DNA of 64,000 nucleotides from Actinospica robiniae DSM 44927 (GTDB lineage Bacteria; Actinomycetota; Actinomycetes; Streptomycetales; Catenulisporaceae). This document shows positions 8,889 through 19,321 of this stretch, piece after piece (position 1 is the first letter of the stretch; each line of letters opens with the position of its first letter). Location: assembly GCF_000504285.1 (NCBI RefSeq), contig NZ_KI632511.1, positions 7,608,154 through 7,672,153 of the forward strand, in the 5' to 3' direction. The notes beneath the pieces are model-generated. The model was not told the origin of the DNA and made no database searches. It saw nothing but the letters and a program-made list of their open reading frames with translations. The position numbers were made by a program, and so were the translations under genes.

Positions 8889-10979
8889 GTGAGCGATCCG
8901 ACGAGCTATCGCCCCGCGCAGGGCTCGATCCCGACCCAGCCGGGCGTCTACAAGTTCCGCGACCCGTACGGCCGCGTCGTCTACGTGGGCAAGGCCAACA
9001 ACCTGCGCGCCCGCCTGGCGAACTATTTCCAGCCGCTCACCTCGCTGCACCCGCGCACTCAGACCATGGTCACCACGGCCGCCGGCGTCGAGTGGACGGT
9101 GGTGACGAACGAGGTCGAGGCGCTCGCGCTCGAGTACTCCTGGATCAAGGAGTTCGACCCCCGGTTCAACGTGCGCTACCGGGACGACAAGTCGTACCCG
9201 AGCCTGGCCGTCACCCTCAACGAGCAGTTCCCCCGGGTGCAGGTGATGCGCGGGCCGAAGAAGAAGGGCGTGCGCTACTTCGGGCCCTACGCCCACGCCT
9301 GGGCGATCCGCGAGACGGTGGACGCGCTGCTGCGGGTCTTCCCGATGCGCTCCTGCTCGCAGGGCGTCTTCCGCCGCGCGCAGCTCTCCGACCGGCCCTG
9401 CCTGCTCGGCTACATCGGCAAGTGCTCCGCACCCTGCGTCGGACGGGTCAGCGTCGAGGAGCACCGGCAGATCGCCCAGGACTTCTGCTCCTTCATGGCC
9501 GGGCAGACGGCCGGGTTCACCCGCAAGCTCGAGCGCGACATGAAGCAGGCCGCGGCCGACCTCGAGTTCGAGAAGGCGGCCCGGCTGCGCGACGACCTCG
9601 GCGCGCTGCAGCGGGCCATGGAGCGCAACGCCATCGTGCTCGGCGACGGCACGGACGCGGACGTCGTCGGGATCTGCGAGGACGAGCTCGAGGCCGCCGT
9701 GCAGATCTTCCACGTGCGCGACGGGCGGGTGCGCGGCCAGCGCGGCTGGGTGGTGGAGAAGGTCGAGGACATCGACACCGGCGGCCTGGTCGGCCAGTTC
9801 CTCCAGCAGCTCTACGGCGACCAGGAGCCGGACGGCGTGCCGCGCGAGATCCTGGTGCCCGCGCTGCCCGAGGACGCCGCCACGGTCCAGGCCTGGCTCG
9901 AGACCCTGCGCGGTCACGGCGTGGAGCTGCGGGTGCCGCAGCGCGGGGACAAGCGCACCCTGATGGAGACGGTCGAGCGCAACGCCAAGCAGGCCCTGGC
10001 CCTGCACAAGACCAAGCGGGCCTCGGATCTGACGACCCGTGGGCAGGCGCTCGAGGACATCGCCGAGGCGCTGGACATGGACCAGGCGCCGCTGCGGATC
10101 GAGTGCTACGACATCTCGCACACCCAGGGCGCCGAGGTCGTCGCCTCGATGGTCGTGTTCGAAGACGCGCTCCCGCGCAAGTCCGAGTACCGGCGCTTCA
10201 CCATCAAGACCGTGCAGGGGCAGGACGACGTCCGGTCCATGCACGAGGTGATCAGCCGTCGGTTCAAGCGCTACCTGGCCGAGGCCTCGAAATCCGGAGA
10301 GGCGCTGCTGCCCGGAGACGACGGGCTCGACGGAGCGATACAGAGCACGCACACGCCTGCGGAGTCGGATGAAGACGCGACTGCGGACGTCTCCGCGGAC
10401 GGCGTCGTCGAGGACGAGAACGCCGTCGATGACGAGACCACAGTCGTGGACAAGCCGCTCAGCCGCAGCGCCTACCCGCCCCAGCTCGTCCTCGTCGACG
10501 GTGGCGCGCCCCAGGTGGCCGCGGCCTCCCGGGCCCTGGCCGAGCTCGGTATCGAGGACGTCGCGGTGGCCGGGATGGCCAAGCGGATGGAGGAGATCTG
10601 GCTGCCCGGCCAGGACGACCCGGTGATCCTGCCGCGCACCAGCGAGGCGCTCTACCTGCTGCAGCGGGTGCGGGACGAGGCGCACCGCTTCGCCATCACC
10701 TTCCACCGGCAGCGGCGCTCGAAGGCGATGACCGGCGGCAGCCTCCTCGAGGGCATCCCGGGGCTCGGCGAAGTGCGTCGCAAGGCCCTGCTCAAGCACT
10801 TCGGCTCGGTCAAGGCGGTGCGCGCGGCCTCGGTGGAACAGCTCGCCGAGGTGCCCGGACTCGGCCTGGGGACGGCGCGTACGCTGCACGAGGCGATCGC
10901 GCAACGGGCCCGTTCATCGACCCGCCCGGCCGCCGTCAACACCGCGACGGGCGAGCTTCTCGAAGACGGCGGAGACTGA
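8889..10979 (+). CDS. uvrC: excinuclease ABC subunit C
   Basis: UvrC, 696 residues, makes both incisions in nucleotide excision repair. The GIY-YIG nuclease domain is at the N-terminus ([21 protein letters not shown], from about residue 17). A Cys-containing segment ([18 protein letters not shown]) follows. The UVR domain that contacts UvrB is [18 protein letters not shown]. The RNase H-like nuclease is marked by [11 protein letters not shown] and [11 protein letters not shown], and a C-terminal helix-hairpin-helix pair by [22 protein letters not shown]. An acidic insertion of about 50 residues (around 475-525) splits the RNase H-like domain; such inserts are common in actinobacteria. Confidence 0.98.
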   Translation: MSDPTSYRPAQGSIPTQPGVYKFRDPYGRVVYVGKANNLRARLANYFQPLTSLHPRTQTMVTTAAGVEWTVVTNEVEALALEYSWIKEFDPRFNVRYRDDKSYPSLAVTLNEQFPRVQVMRGPKKKGVRYFGPYAHAWAIRETVDALLRVFPMRSCSQGVFRRAQLSDRPCLLGYIGKCSAPCVGRVSVEEHRQIAQDFCSFMAGQTAGFTRKLERDMKQAAADLEFEKAARLRDDLGALQRAMERNAIVLGDGTDADVVGICEDELEAAVQIFHVRDGRVRGQRGWVVEKVEDIDTGGLVGQFLQQLYGDQEPDGVPREILVPALPEDAATVQAWLETLRGHGVELRVPQRGDKRTLMETVERNAKQALALHKTKRASDLTTRGQALEDIAEALDMDQAPLRIECYDISHTQGAEVVASMVVFEDALPRKSEYRRFTIKTVQGQDDVRSMHEVISRRFKRYLAEASKSGEALLPGDDGLDGAIQSTHTPAESDEDATADVSADGVVEDENAVDDETTVVDKPLSRSAYPPQLVLVDGGAPQVAAASRALAELGIEDVAVAGMAKRMEEIWLPGQDDPVILPRTSEALYLLQRVRDEAHRFAITFHRQRRSKAMTGGSLLEGIPGLGEVRRKALLKHFGSVKAVRAASVEQLAEVPGLGLGTARTLHEAIAQRARSSTRPAAVNTATGELLEDGGD

Positions 10980-11102
10980 GCGGTGACGGGGAGCTTCGCG
11001 AAGATGGCGGAAAGTGAATCGAAAGGGACATAGACTCGGGACCGGCCGGCGCGACCGGCCCGCGATGAACGGCGGCAGCGTCCTGGGGGAAAGGCGGACC
11101 AC

Positions 11103-11996
11103 ATGAGCGTTCCGGAGATCGAAGCGGCAGCCGAGCCGCCCGAGCTCGTGGTGATCTCGGGCATGTCCGGGGCCGGCCGGTCCACGGCGGCCAAGGTACT
11201 CGAGGACCTCGGCTGGTTCGTGGTGGACAACCTCCCGCCGAGCCTGATCGCCACCATGGTCGACCTCGCCGCGCGCACCCAGGGCTCGGTGCCCCGGATC
11301 GCGGTGGTCGTGGACGTGCGCGGCCGGTCCTTCTTCGAGCACCTGCACGAGGCGCTCGCGCACATAGAGGCCACCGGTCTGCGCCATCGCATCGTCTTCC
11401 TCGAGTCGGCCGACGACGTGCTGGTGCGCCGGTTCGAGAACGTGCGCCGACCGCACCCGCTGCAGGGCGAGGGGCGCATCACCGACGGAATCGACCGGGA
11501 GCGGGAGCTGCTGCGCGAGCTGCGCGGCGAGGCCGACCTGGTCATCGACACCTCCAGCCGGAACGTGCACGAGCTGCGCGCGGCCCTGGAGCGCACCTTC
11601 GGCCGGGACGGCGGCGAGGGCGAGCTGCGGGCCACCGTCATGTCCTTCGGCTTCAAATACGGGCTGCCGGTGGACGCAGACCTCGTACTCGACGTACGCT
11701 TCCTGCCCAACCCCCACTGGGTGCCCGAGCTGCGGCCGCGCACCGGTCTCGACCCCGACGTCAGCGCATACGTGCTGGCCCAGCCGGGGGCGAAGGAGCT
11801 GCTCGAGTCCTTCGGCGAGACCCTGCGGATCATCACCGCGGGGTACCGCAAGGAGGGCAAACGGTACGTCACCCTTGCGGTAGGGTGCACCGGCGGGAAG
11901 CACCGCAGCGTCGCGATGGCCGAGCAGTTCGCGGCGCGGCTGATCGGCGATGGCGTGGACACGACCGTGGTCCACCGGGACGTAGGGCGTGAGTGA
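11103..11996 (+). CDS. rapZ: RNase adapter RapZ (P-loop nucleotide-binding protein)
   Basis: A 297-residue RapZ-family protein with the N-terminal P-loop GMSGAGRST (residues 20-28), in which Arg replaces the usual Walker Lys. The conserved FVVDNLPPSLI follows, and the C-terminal domain has GCTGGKHRSVAMAE. In E. coli RapZ controls decay of the small RNA GlmZ and senses glucosamine-6-phosphate; that circuit is not known in actinobacteria. Here, as elsewhere in gram-positive bacteria, it is coupled to yvcK and whiA. Its stop overlaps the yvcK GTG by 4 bases. Confidence 0.95.
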   Translation: MSVPEIEAAAEPPELVVISGMSGAGRSTAAKVLEDLGWFVVDNLPPSLIATMVDLAARTQGSVPRIAVVVDVRGRSFFEHLHEALAHIEATGLRHRIVFLESADDVLVRRFENVRRPHPLQGEGRITDGIDRERELLRELRGEADLVIDTSSRNVHELRAALERTFGRDGGEGELRATVMSFGFKYGLPVDADLVLDVRFLPNPHWVPELRPRTGLDPDVSAYVLAQPGAKELLESFGETLRIITAGYRKEGKRYVTLAVGCTGGKHRSVAMAEQFAARLIGDGVDTTVVHRDVGRE

Positions 11997-12979
11997 GCGA
12001 GCAGCGAGACGGCGGCGGCGGTGAAGTCGGCGCGCGGGTGGTCGCCTTCGGCGGCGGGCACGGCATGCACGCCTGCCTGTCCGCACTGCGCCGGCTGACC
12101 GACCAGCTCACCGCGATCGTCACGGTCGCCGACGACGGCGGCTCGAGCGGCCGGATCCGCACCGAGCTCGGCGGCCTTCCCCCCGGCGACCTGCGGATGG
12201 CGCTCGCCGCGCTGTGCGGGGACGACGACTGGGGCCGGACCTGGGCCCGGGCGCTGCAGCACCGCTTCGGCGGCAGCGGCAACCTGGCCGGGCACGCGTT
12301 GGGCAACCTGCTGATCACGGCGCTGTGGGAAGAGCTCGGCGAGCCGGTCGCGGCGCTGGACTGGGTGGCCCGGCTGCTCGGCGCCCGCGGACGCGTGCTG
12401 CCGATGGCCGGGGTGCCGCTGGAGATCGAGGCGGTCGTGCGCGGGGTGGACCCGGGCCGGCCGCTGGAGCTGAGCACGGTGCGCGGGCAGCACTCGCTGG
12501 CCAAGACCCCCGGCGAGGTGCTCTCGGTGCGGCTGCTGCCGCAGGACCCGCCGGCCGTGGCCGAGGCGGTGGCCGCGATCGACGAGGCGGACTGGGCCGT
12601 GCTCGGCCCGGGCTCGTGGTTCACCAGCGTGCTGCCGCACCTGCTGGTGCCCGAACTGGCCGACGCGCTGCTGCGTACCAAGGCCCGGCGGATGCTGGTG
12701 CTCAACCTCGTCCCGCAGATAGGTGAGACCGACGGCTTCACCCCGGCCGACCACGTCGAGGTGCTGGCCGCGCACGCCCCCGGGCTGCGGCTGGACGCGA
12801 TCCTGGTCGACCCGAGCTCGGTCCGCGGCCCGCACGAGGCGCGCAAGCTGGACGAGGTCGCCGGCCTCCTCGGCGCGCGCGTGCACACCGCCACGGTGGC
12901 CGCCGACGGCGAGCTGCCGTTCCACGACCCGGAGCGCCTGGCCCACGCCATCGCGGCCATCGTGGACGACCGCGCCTGA
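11993..12979 (+). CDS. yvcK: YvcK/CofD-like gluconeogenesis factor
   Basis: A 328-residue CofD-like protein. The nucleotide-sugar-binding signature is GGGHGMHACLSAL near the N-terminus, followed by VTVADDGGSSGRIRTELGGLPPGDLRMALAAL and HRFGGSGNLAGHALGNLL. Members bind UDP-sugars and affect cell-wall precursor supply, cell shape and carbon metabolism. The GTG start lies within the rapZ stop (GTGA). Residues GPGSWFTSVLPHLLVPELADAL match the conserved second half. It is the middle gene of the rapZ-yvcK-whiA set. Confidence 0.95.
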   Translation: MSEQRDGGGGEVGARVVAFGGGHGMHACLSALRRLTDQLTAIVTVADDGGSSGRIRTELGGLPPGDLRMALAALCGDDDWGRTWARALQHRFGGSGNLAGHALGNLLITALWEELGEPVAALDWVARLLGARGRVLPMAGVPLEIEAVVRGVDPGRPLELSTVRGQHSLAKTPGEVLSVRLLPQDPPAVAEAVAAIDEADWAVLGPGSWFTSVLPHLLVPELADALLRTKARRMLVLNLVPQIGETDGFTPADHVEVLAAHAPGLRLDAILVDPSSVRGPHEARKLDEVAGLLGARVHTATVAADGELPFHDPERLAHAIAAIVDDRA

Positions 12980-13098
12980 GCCCGCCAAGGTCCCACTTTC
13001 GCCCGCAACGATCGCCCGCCCGCCCATACGCACCAGTACGGAGCGCGAACACACGCCTCGGTGCTGAGCAAGGCGCGTCCAAGATTGACCTCCGTCCG

Positions 13099-13545
13099 CC
13101 TCACCTACGCCCTGGTACGGAGCGCGACGCGCCGGGGCCGCCAGCGGGACTGACCCGTCCCCGTAGGTGGGTCACCGTGGTCGTCGCTGGCGGTGATCCG
13201 AGGGCGTGACGGCGGCCGCGGCCTCCCCGTCCGCCTCCCCGTCCGCCTCACCTACGCCTTGGTACGGAGCGCGACGCGCCGGGGCCGCCAGCGGGACTGA
13301 CCCGTCCCCGTAGGTGGGTCACCGTGGTCGTCGCTGGCGGTGATCCGAGGGCGTGACGGCGGCCGCGGCCTCCCCGTCCGCCTCCCCGTCCGCCTCCCCG
13401 TCCGCCTCCCCGTCCGCCTCCCCGTCCGCCTCCCCGTCCGCCTCACCTACGCCCTGGTACGGAGCGCGACGCGCCGGGGCCGCCAGCGGGACTGACCCGT
13501 ACGAGGGTCATCCCTGGCGGTGATCCGAGGGCGTAACGGCGGCCA
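13099..13545. repeat. tandem repeat array upstream of whiA
   Basis: Three copies of a unit starting CCTCACCTACGCC lie at 13099-13221, 13246-13368 and 13441-13545. The first two are 123 bp and nearly identical; the third is about 105 bp with an internal deletion. Copies 1 and 2 are separated by two, and copies 2 and 3 by six, head-to-tail 12-bp units CCTCCCCGTCCG. A degenerate fragment of the unit is visible at 13027-13048. Each full copy has two interleaved inverted repeats: CACCTACG/CGTAGGTG and CCGCCAGCG/CGCTGGCGG (13102, 13138, 13162 and 13185 in copy 1). The 640-base gap holds no gene I can support. Confidence 0.9.
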
Positions 13546-13620
13546 CGGGCGGTCACCGGCGGTTAACCTGGACGGGCATCCACTCCACCCCCGAGCCGCA
13601 CCGAAGGAGGCCGCGTTGCC

Positions 13621-14616
13621 ATGGCGATGACCGCGGCGGTCAAAGACGAGTTGAGCAGACTCACGGTGGTCAAGCCCTGCTGTCGCAAGGCCGAGACCGC
13701 GACCCTGCTCCGGCTCGCCGGATCGATCCATCTGGTGCAGGGCCGGATCGTGATCGAGGCCGAGCTCGACGCCGCGGCGGCGGCCCGCCGGCTGCGCAAG
13801 AACGTCGCCGAGATCTACGGGCACGCCTCCGAGCTCGGCGTGATCGCGCCGGGCGGGCTGCGCCGGGCGAGCCGGTACGTGGTGCGGGTGGTGCGGGACG
13901 GCGAGGCGCTGGCCCGGCAGACGGGCCTCGTGGACGGGCGCGGGCACCCGGTGCGCGGGCTGCCGCCGCAGGTGGTGGCCGGCTCCGTGTGCGACGCCGA
14001 GTCGGCCTGGCGCGGCGCGTTCCTGGCGCACGGCTCGCTCACCGAGCCGGGCCGCTCGAGCGCGCTGGAGATCACCTGCCCCGGGCAGGAGGCGGCGCTG
14101 GCCCTGGTCGGCGCGGCCCGCCGGCTCGGCGTGAGCGCGAAGAACCGCGAGGTGCGCGGGGTGGAGCGGGTCGTCGTGCGCGACGGCGACGCCATCGGCG
14201 CGCTGCTCACCCGCCTGGGCGCGCACGACTCCGTGCTGGCTTGGGAGGAGCGCCGGATGCGCCGCGAGGTGCGGGCCACGGCGAACCGGCTGGCCAACTT
14301 CGACGACGCGAACCTGCGCCGCTCGGCCCGGGCCGCGGTGGCCGCGGGCGCGCGGGTGGGCCGGGCGCTGGAGATCCTGGGCGAGTCCGCGCCCGAGCAC
14401 CTCGCCCTGGCCGGCCGGCTGCGCCTGGAGCACCGGCAGGCCTCGCTGGAGGAGCTCGGCGCGCTGGCCGACCCGCCGCTGACCAAGGACGCGGTGGCCG
14501 GCCGGATCCGCCGTCTGCTCGCCCTGGCCGACCGGCGCGCCGCCGACCTGGGCGTACCCGGGACGGAGGCCTGTCTGACCCCGGAGCTGTTCGCCGCGGC
14601 CGGAGTGGCGGAGTAG
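13621..14616 (+). CDS. whiA: sporulation/cell-division transcription regulator WhiA
   Basis: WhiA, 331 residues. The N-terminal two-thirds is the LAGLIDADG homing-endonuclease-like fold (from [21 protein letters not shown] to the conserved [22 protein letters not shown]). The C-terminal third is an HTH domain ([27 protein letters not shown]). The protein binds DNA and in Streptomyces works with WhiB to switch on division genes during sporulation. The ATG at 13621 follows a GAAGGAGG ribosome-binding site at 13603-13610. The long repeat array between yvcK and whiA suggests whiA has its own promoter or a complex leader. Confidence 0.98.
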   Translation: MAMTAAVKDELSRLTVVKPCCRKAETATLLRLAGSIHLVQGRIVIEAELDAAAAARRLRKNVAEIYGHASELGVIAPGGLRRASRYVVRVVRDGEALARQTGLVDGRGHPVRGLPPQVVAGSVCDAESAWRGAFLAHGSLTEPGRSSALEITCPGQEAALALVGAARRLGVSAKNREVRGVERVVVRDGDAIGALLTRLGAHDSVLAWEERRMRREVRATANRLANFDDANLRRSARAAVAAGARVGRALEILGESAPEHLALAGRLRLEHRQASLEELGALADPPLTKDAVAGRIRRLLALADRRAADLGVPGTEACLTPELFAAAGVAE

Positions 14617-14643
14617 CGCGACCCGGCGCTATTCGAACCCTGA

Positions 14644-15957
<1,314 letters not shown>

Positions 15958-16002
15958 ATCCGCGTCGAACCGCGGCCCGCGCCGAGCCCCGGCCCGTGAC
16001 CC

Positions 16003-16036
16003 AAGGCCCGTACGACCGCCGCGTCGTGCGGGCCTT
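16003..16036 (+). terminator. hairpin between gap and pgk
   Basis: AAGGCCCGTACGAC pairs with 16023-16036 over 14 bp including one G-U, with a 6-base loop, and ends in TTCG. It lies 45 bases after the gap stop. Since pgk follows 54 bases later on the same strand, it may be a partial terminator or RNA-stabilising hairpin that raises gap mRNA over pgk. Confidence 0.6.
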
Positions 16037-16089
16037 CGTCGGGTTCCGCGGAAATCCCCCGCAGGCACGTATCGCAAAGAAGGCATGGC

Positions 16090-17286
16090 ATGAAGACCAT
16101 TGACGACCTCGAGGTCGCGGGCAAGCGCGTGCTCGTGCGCGCCGACCTCAACGTGCCGCTCGACGGCACCCGCATCACCGACGACGGCCGCATCCGGGCC
16201 TCGGTGCCCACGCTCAGCGCTCTGCTCGAGCGCGGCGCCAAGGTCATCGTCACCGCCCACCTCGGCCGGCCCAAGGGCGTGGACCCGGAGGCCGACGCGA
16301 AGTACTCGCTCGCGCCGGTGGCCGCCCGCCTCGGCGAGCTGCTCGGCAAGCCGGTCGCCTTCGCCACCGACACCGTCGGCGAGTCGGCCAAGGCCACCGT
16401 CGAGGCGCTCGGCGACGGCGAGATCGCGCTGCTCGAGAACGTCCGGTTCAACCCGGACGAGACCAGCAAGGACGCGGTCGCGCGGGGCAGGTTCGCGGAC
16501 CAGCTCGCGGCCTTCGCCGACCTGTTCGTCTCGGACGGCTTCGGCGCCGTGCACCGCCGGCACGCCTCGGTCTACGACGTGGCCGAGGACCTGCCGAACG
16601 CGGCCGGCTACCTGATCTCGACCGAGCTCGGCGTGCTCAAGAAGCTCACCGACGAGGTGGAGCGCCCGTACGTGGTCGTGCTCGGCGGCTCCAAGGTCTC
16701 GGACAAGCTCGGGGTCATCGACAACCTGCTGGACAAGGCCGACCGGATCCTGATCGGCGGCGGCATGGTCTTCACCTTCCTCAAGGCCCAGGGCCACGAG
16801 GTGGGCAAGTCCCTGCTCGAGGAGGACCAGATCGAGACGGTCCTCGGCTACCTGGAGCGGGCCAAGGACAGCGGCGTGGAGATCATGCTGCCGGTCGACA
16901 TCGTCGCCGCCGCCGCGTTCGCCGCCGACGCCGAGCACTGCGTGGTCTCGGCCGACGCGATCCCGGCCGACCGGCTCGGCCTGGACATCGGCCCGGAGTC
17001 CGGCAAGCTGTTCGCGGCCAAGCTGGCCGACGCGCGCACGGTGTTCTGGAACGGCCCGATGGGCGTGTTCGAGATGGAGCCGTACGCCGGCGGCACCCGG
17101 GCCGTGGCCCAGGGCCTGCTCGACTCGCCGGGCTTCACCGTCGTCGGCGGCGGCGACTCGGCCGCGGCCGTGCGCGCGCTCGGCTTCGACGAGAACGCCT
17201 TCGGCCACATCTCCACCGGCGGCGGCGCGTCGCTGGAGTACCTCGAGGGCAAGGCGTTGCCCGGAATCACCGTTCTGGAAGGCTGA
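16090..17286 (+). CDS. pgk: phosphoglycerate kinase
   Basis: PGK, 398 residues, makes ATP from 1,3-bisphosphoglycerate. The N-terminal substrate domain shows [31 protein letters not shown] and [14 protein letters not shown]. The C-terminal nucleotide domain shows [26 protein letters not shown] and [13 protein letters not shown]. The length is normal. It is transcribed with gap and tpiA. The downstream spacer to tpiA contains a second, broken copy of the tpiA start (see 17293-17361). Confidence 0.98.
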   Translation: MKTIDDLEVAGKRVLVRADLNVPLDGTRITDDGRIRASVPTLSALLERGAKVIVTAHLGRPKGVDPEADAKYSLAPVAARLGELLGKPVAFATDTVGESAKATVEALGDGEIALLENVRFNPDETSKDAVARGRFADQLAAFADLFVSDGFGAVHRRHASVYDVAEDLPNAAGYLISTELGVLKKLTDEVERPYVVVLGGSKVSDKLGVIDNLLDKADRILIGGGMVFTFLKAQGHEVGKSLLEEDQIETVLGYLERAKDSGVEIMLPVDIVAAAAFAADAEHCVVSADAIPADRLGLDIGPESGKLFAAKLADARTVFWNGPMGVFEMEPYAGGTRAVAQGLLDSPGFTVVGGGDSAAAVRALGFDENAFGHISTGGGASLEYLEGKALPGITVLEG

Positions 17287-17292
17287 AAGCAA

Positions 17293-17361
17293 GTGGCTAG
17301 CTCGCGTACCTCGCTGGATGACAGCCGGGTAACTGGCTCTCGAAAGGCGATCAATGTCTAA
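17293..17361 (+). other. 22-codon minicistron made of a degenerate copy of the tpiA 5' end
   Basis: The 44 bases at 17293-17336 (GTGGCTAGCTCGCGTACC onward) repeat the first 39 bases of tpiA (17354-17392) with point changes and a small insertion. The copy opens a reading frame from GTG 17293 to TAA 17359-17361, which overlaps the tpiA ATG by 8 bases. It could therefore be translated and coupled to tpiA. The similarity is seen directly; translation is inferred. Confidence 0.65.
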
Positions 17362-18145
17362 CTCGCGTACCCCGCTGATGGCGGGTAACTGGAAGATGAA
17401 CCTCAACCACCTCGAGGCCATCGCCCACGTCCAGAAGATCGCCTACAGCCTGACCGAGCGGGACTTCGCCGCGGTCGAGGTGGCGGTGCTCACGCCGTTC
17501 ACGGACCTGCGCTCGGTCCAGACCCTGGTCGACGGCGAGAAGCTGGCGATCAAGTACGGCGCCCAGGACGTCTCGGTGTACGAGTCCGGCGCGTACACCG
17601 GCGAGGTGTCCGCGGCCATGCTCGCCACCCTCAAGTGCGCGTTCGTCGCGGTCGGCCACTCCGAGCGGCGGCAGTACCACGGCGAGGACGACGCGCTGGT
17701 GGCGGCGAAGGCCAAGGCGGCGCTCAAGCGCGGCATCTGCCCGATCGTGTGCATCGGCGAGGCACTGGAGATCCGCAAGGAGGGCCGGCACGTCCCGTAC
17801 GTGCTCGACCAGGTCCGCGGCTCGCTCGCCGGGCTGACCGCGGCCGAGGTGCGCGGCAGCGTGCTGGCGTACGAGCCGGTCTGGGCCATCGGCACCGGCG
17901 AGGTGGCCACCCCGGCCGACGCGCAGGAGGTCATCGGCGCGATCCGCGAGCTGCTCGGCGAGCTGTACGACGGCGAGACCGCCGAGGCCACCCGGATCCT
18001 GTACGGCGGCTCGGTCAAGGGCGCCAACGCGGCCGGGATCATGGCCGAGAAGGACATCGACGGCGCGCTGATCGGCGGTGCCTCGCTGGACCCGGAGGAC
18101 TTCGTGAAGATCGTCCGGTTCAAGGAGCAGGACAAGGCCGCCTGA
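17354..18145 (+). CDS. tpiA: triose-phosphate isomerase
   Basis: TPI, 263 residues, interconverts dihydroxyacetone phosphate and glyceraldehyde-3-phosphate. The active site is complete: Lys14 in GNWKMN, His102 in VGHSERR and Glu174 in [11 protein letters not shown]. The phosphate-binding [13 protein letters not shown] and [10 protein letters not shown] are at the C-terminus. The ATG at 17354 overlaps the upstream minicistron. It is the last glycolytic gene before a strong terminator at 18164-18205. Confidence 0.98.
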   Translation: MSNSRTPLMAGNWKMNLNHLEAIAHVQKIAYSLTERDFAAVEVAVLTPFTDLRSVQTLVDGEKLAIKYGAQDVSVYESGAYTGEVSAAMLATLKCAFVAVGHSERRQYHGEDDALVAAKAKAALKRGICPIVCIGEALEIRKEGRHVPYVLDQVRGSLAGLTAAEVRGSVLAYEPVWAIGTGEVATPADAQEVIGAIRELLGELYDGETAEATRILYGGSVKGANAAGIMAEKDIDGALIGGASLDPEDFVKIVRFKEQDKAA

Positions 18146-18163
18146 GCCTGATCCGCTCCGCAC

Positions 18164-18205
18164 CCGGGCGGCCCCGCGACCGGCACTGGTCGAGGGGCCG
18201 CCCGG
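18164..18205 (+). terminator. tpiA terminator
   Basis: CCGGGCGGCCCC (18164-18175) and GGGGCCGCCCGG (18194-18205) form a perfect 12-bp stem, with an inner GACC/GGTC pair in the 18-base loop. It starts 18 bases after the tpiA stop and separates glycolysis from secG. A TAAGCT at 18211-18216 just after it could be the -10 of secG. Confidence 0.75.
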
Positions 18206-18304
18206 CCCGGTAAGCTGGGGCGGTCCGCGCGTACGTGCCGCGGGCCGCCCTCCGCCGGGCGCCTAGCCGCACCGTCCGCTGCCATGTCGAGAGAGAAGAA
18301 CCCC

Positions 18305-18532
18305 GTGGTCCTCGGTCTTGAGATCATCCTGGGTCTCACCAGCCTGCTGCTGATCCTGTTCATCCTGCTGCACAAGGGCAAGGGCGGCGGCCTGTCGGAC
18401 ATGTTCGGCGGCGGCTTCACCTCCCAGCACGGCGGCTCCTCCGTGGTCGAGAAGAACCTCGACCGCATCACGATCGTGCTCTCGATCATCTGGCTCGCCT
18501 GCATCGTCGGTATCGGAATCGCCTACAAGTAG
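18305..18532 (+). CDS. secG: preprotein translocase subunit SecG
   Basis: SecG, about 75 residues, is the small subunit of the SecYEG protein-export channel. Two membrane helices (LEIILGLTSLLLILFILL and ITIVLSIIWLACIVGIGIAY) flank the conserved cytoplasmic loop HKGKGGGLSDMFGGG...GGSSVVEKNLDRIT. I prefer GTG 18305, which has a GAGAGAAG ribosome-binding site and gives the family's typical start MVLG. The upstream in-frame ATG at 18284 would add seven residues (MSREKNP). Its location after tpiA is conserved in bacteria. Confidence 0.93.
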   Translation: MVLGLEIILGLTSLLLILFILLHKGKGGGLSDMFGGGFTSQHGGSSVVEKNLDRITIVLSIIWLACIVGIGIAYK

Positions 18533-18681
18533 GCACGTTTCGGGATCTTCCGGCCCGGTTGCGCCGGGAACCGGGGGGATGCGCACCCGCGTCTGCCCTA
18601 ACGCTCGTACACTGGTGCATCGCGCTTTGTTCGGGCGTGGTGGGACAATGTGGTGGGCAAGCGGCAGGGAGACGGATAAAA

Positions 18682-19017
18682 GTGGCTAGTGGCAACGCGA
18701 TTCGCGGCAGCCGGGTCGGCGCCGGGCCCATGGGCGAGGCCGAGCGGGGCGACACCGCGCCGCGGGTCTGGATCACCTTCTACTGCTGCAACGGGCACGA
18801 GACCCGGCCGAGTTTCGCCAGCGACGCGGCGATTCCGGAGAGCTGGGACTGCCCGCGCTGCGGCTTCCCGGCCGGACCGGACCGGGACAACCCGCCGGCG
18901 CCGCCGCGGACCGAGCCTTACAAGACGCACCTGGCCTACGTGCGCGAGCGCCGCAGCAACGAGGACGGCGAGGCCATCCTGGCCGAGGCGCTGGCCAAGC
19001 TGCGCGGCGAGATCTAG
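18682..19017 (+). CDS. rbpA: RNA polymerase-binding protein RbpA
   Basis: RbpA, 111 residues, is an essential actinobacterial transcription factor that binds the principal sigma factor and stabilises the open complex. The core domain has a CCNGH motif and WDCPRCGFPAG, with paired cysteines that can hold zinc. The basic linker and sigma-interaction domain are in PPRTEPYKTHLAYVRERR and DGEAILAEALAKLRGEI. I chose GTG 18682, which gives the usual N-terminus MASGNAIRGSRVGAGPMGEAERG. A loose match to the SigR-type promoter (GGGAAC at 18566 with GTC 19 bases on) lies upstream but is too weak to annotate. Confidence 0.97.
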   Translation: MASGNAIRGSRVGAGPMGEAERGDTAPRVWITFYCCNGHETRPSFASDAAIPESWDCPRCGFPAGPDRDNPPAPPRTEPYKTHLAYVRERRSNEDGEAILAEALAKLRGEI

Positions 19018-19191
19018 GCGCGTTTGAGAAGTATCGCCGGGGCCGCGACGCCTGCCACGCACGCTCGCTGCGTTGCCGGATCGGTTACAGACGGCCGAGT
19101 ATGCGCCCGCCCCGGCGCCTTGCGAGCGCACGCGTCAGACGCCGCGGCCTGATCCGACGCGCCCTAGCCCGCGCCCTTTTCGAACCTTCCG

Positions 19192-19221
19192 TACCGCCCG
19201 CGCGTATCAGCGCGGGCGGTA
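19192..19221 (+). terminator. strong hairpin between rbpA and the DUF2332 gene
   Basis: TACCGCCCGCGC and GCGCGGGCGGTA form a perfect 12-bp stem with loop GTATCA. It lies about 175 bases after rbpA, so it would end a long 3' untranslated region, or act on a transcript I cannot see. The rest of the gap 19018-19321 (304 bases) contains only the promoter at 19310-19315. Confidence 0.65.
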
Positions 19222-19309
19222 TCGGCGCTTGCGGAGTGGGGGAGTTTCGCCGCGCGCTCTCGGGTCACCAGGACCGGTATCAGATCAGAGTGCGGCCACG
19301 GGGCTTGCC

Positions 19310-19315
19310 TATAAT
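19310..19315 (+). promoter_or_regulatory. perfect -10 TATAAT for a leaderless mRNA
   Basis: A consensus TATAAT ends 6 bases before the ATG at 19322, predicting transcription from the A of the start codon. There is no Shine-Dalgarno sequence between them. The -35 region is weak. Confidence 0.6.
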
Positions 19316-19321
19316 CGCCGC

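Noticed and set aside
13369-13440. CRISPR array
   Set aside because: The 12-mer copies are directly adjacent with no unique spacers, so this is a simple tandem repeat.
13252-13446. Minus-strand frame coding an RRTG repeat protein
   Set aside because: It is only the 12-mer tandem repeat read in an open frame, with no ribosome-binding site and no conserved sequence around it.
18566-18593. SigR-type promoter upstream of rbpA (GGGAAC with GTC)
   Set aside because: The -10 half is weak and the spacing is long. rbpA is SigR-controlled in Streptomyces, but the sequence here is not convincing enough.
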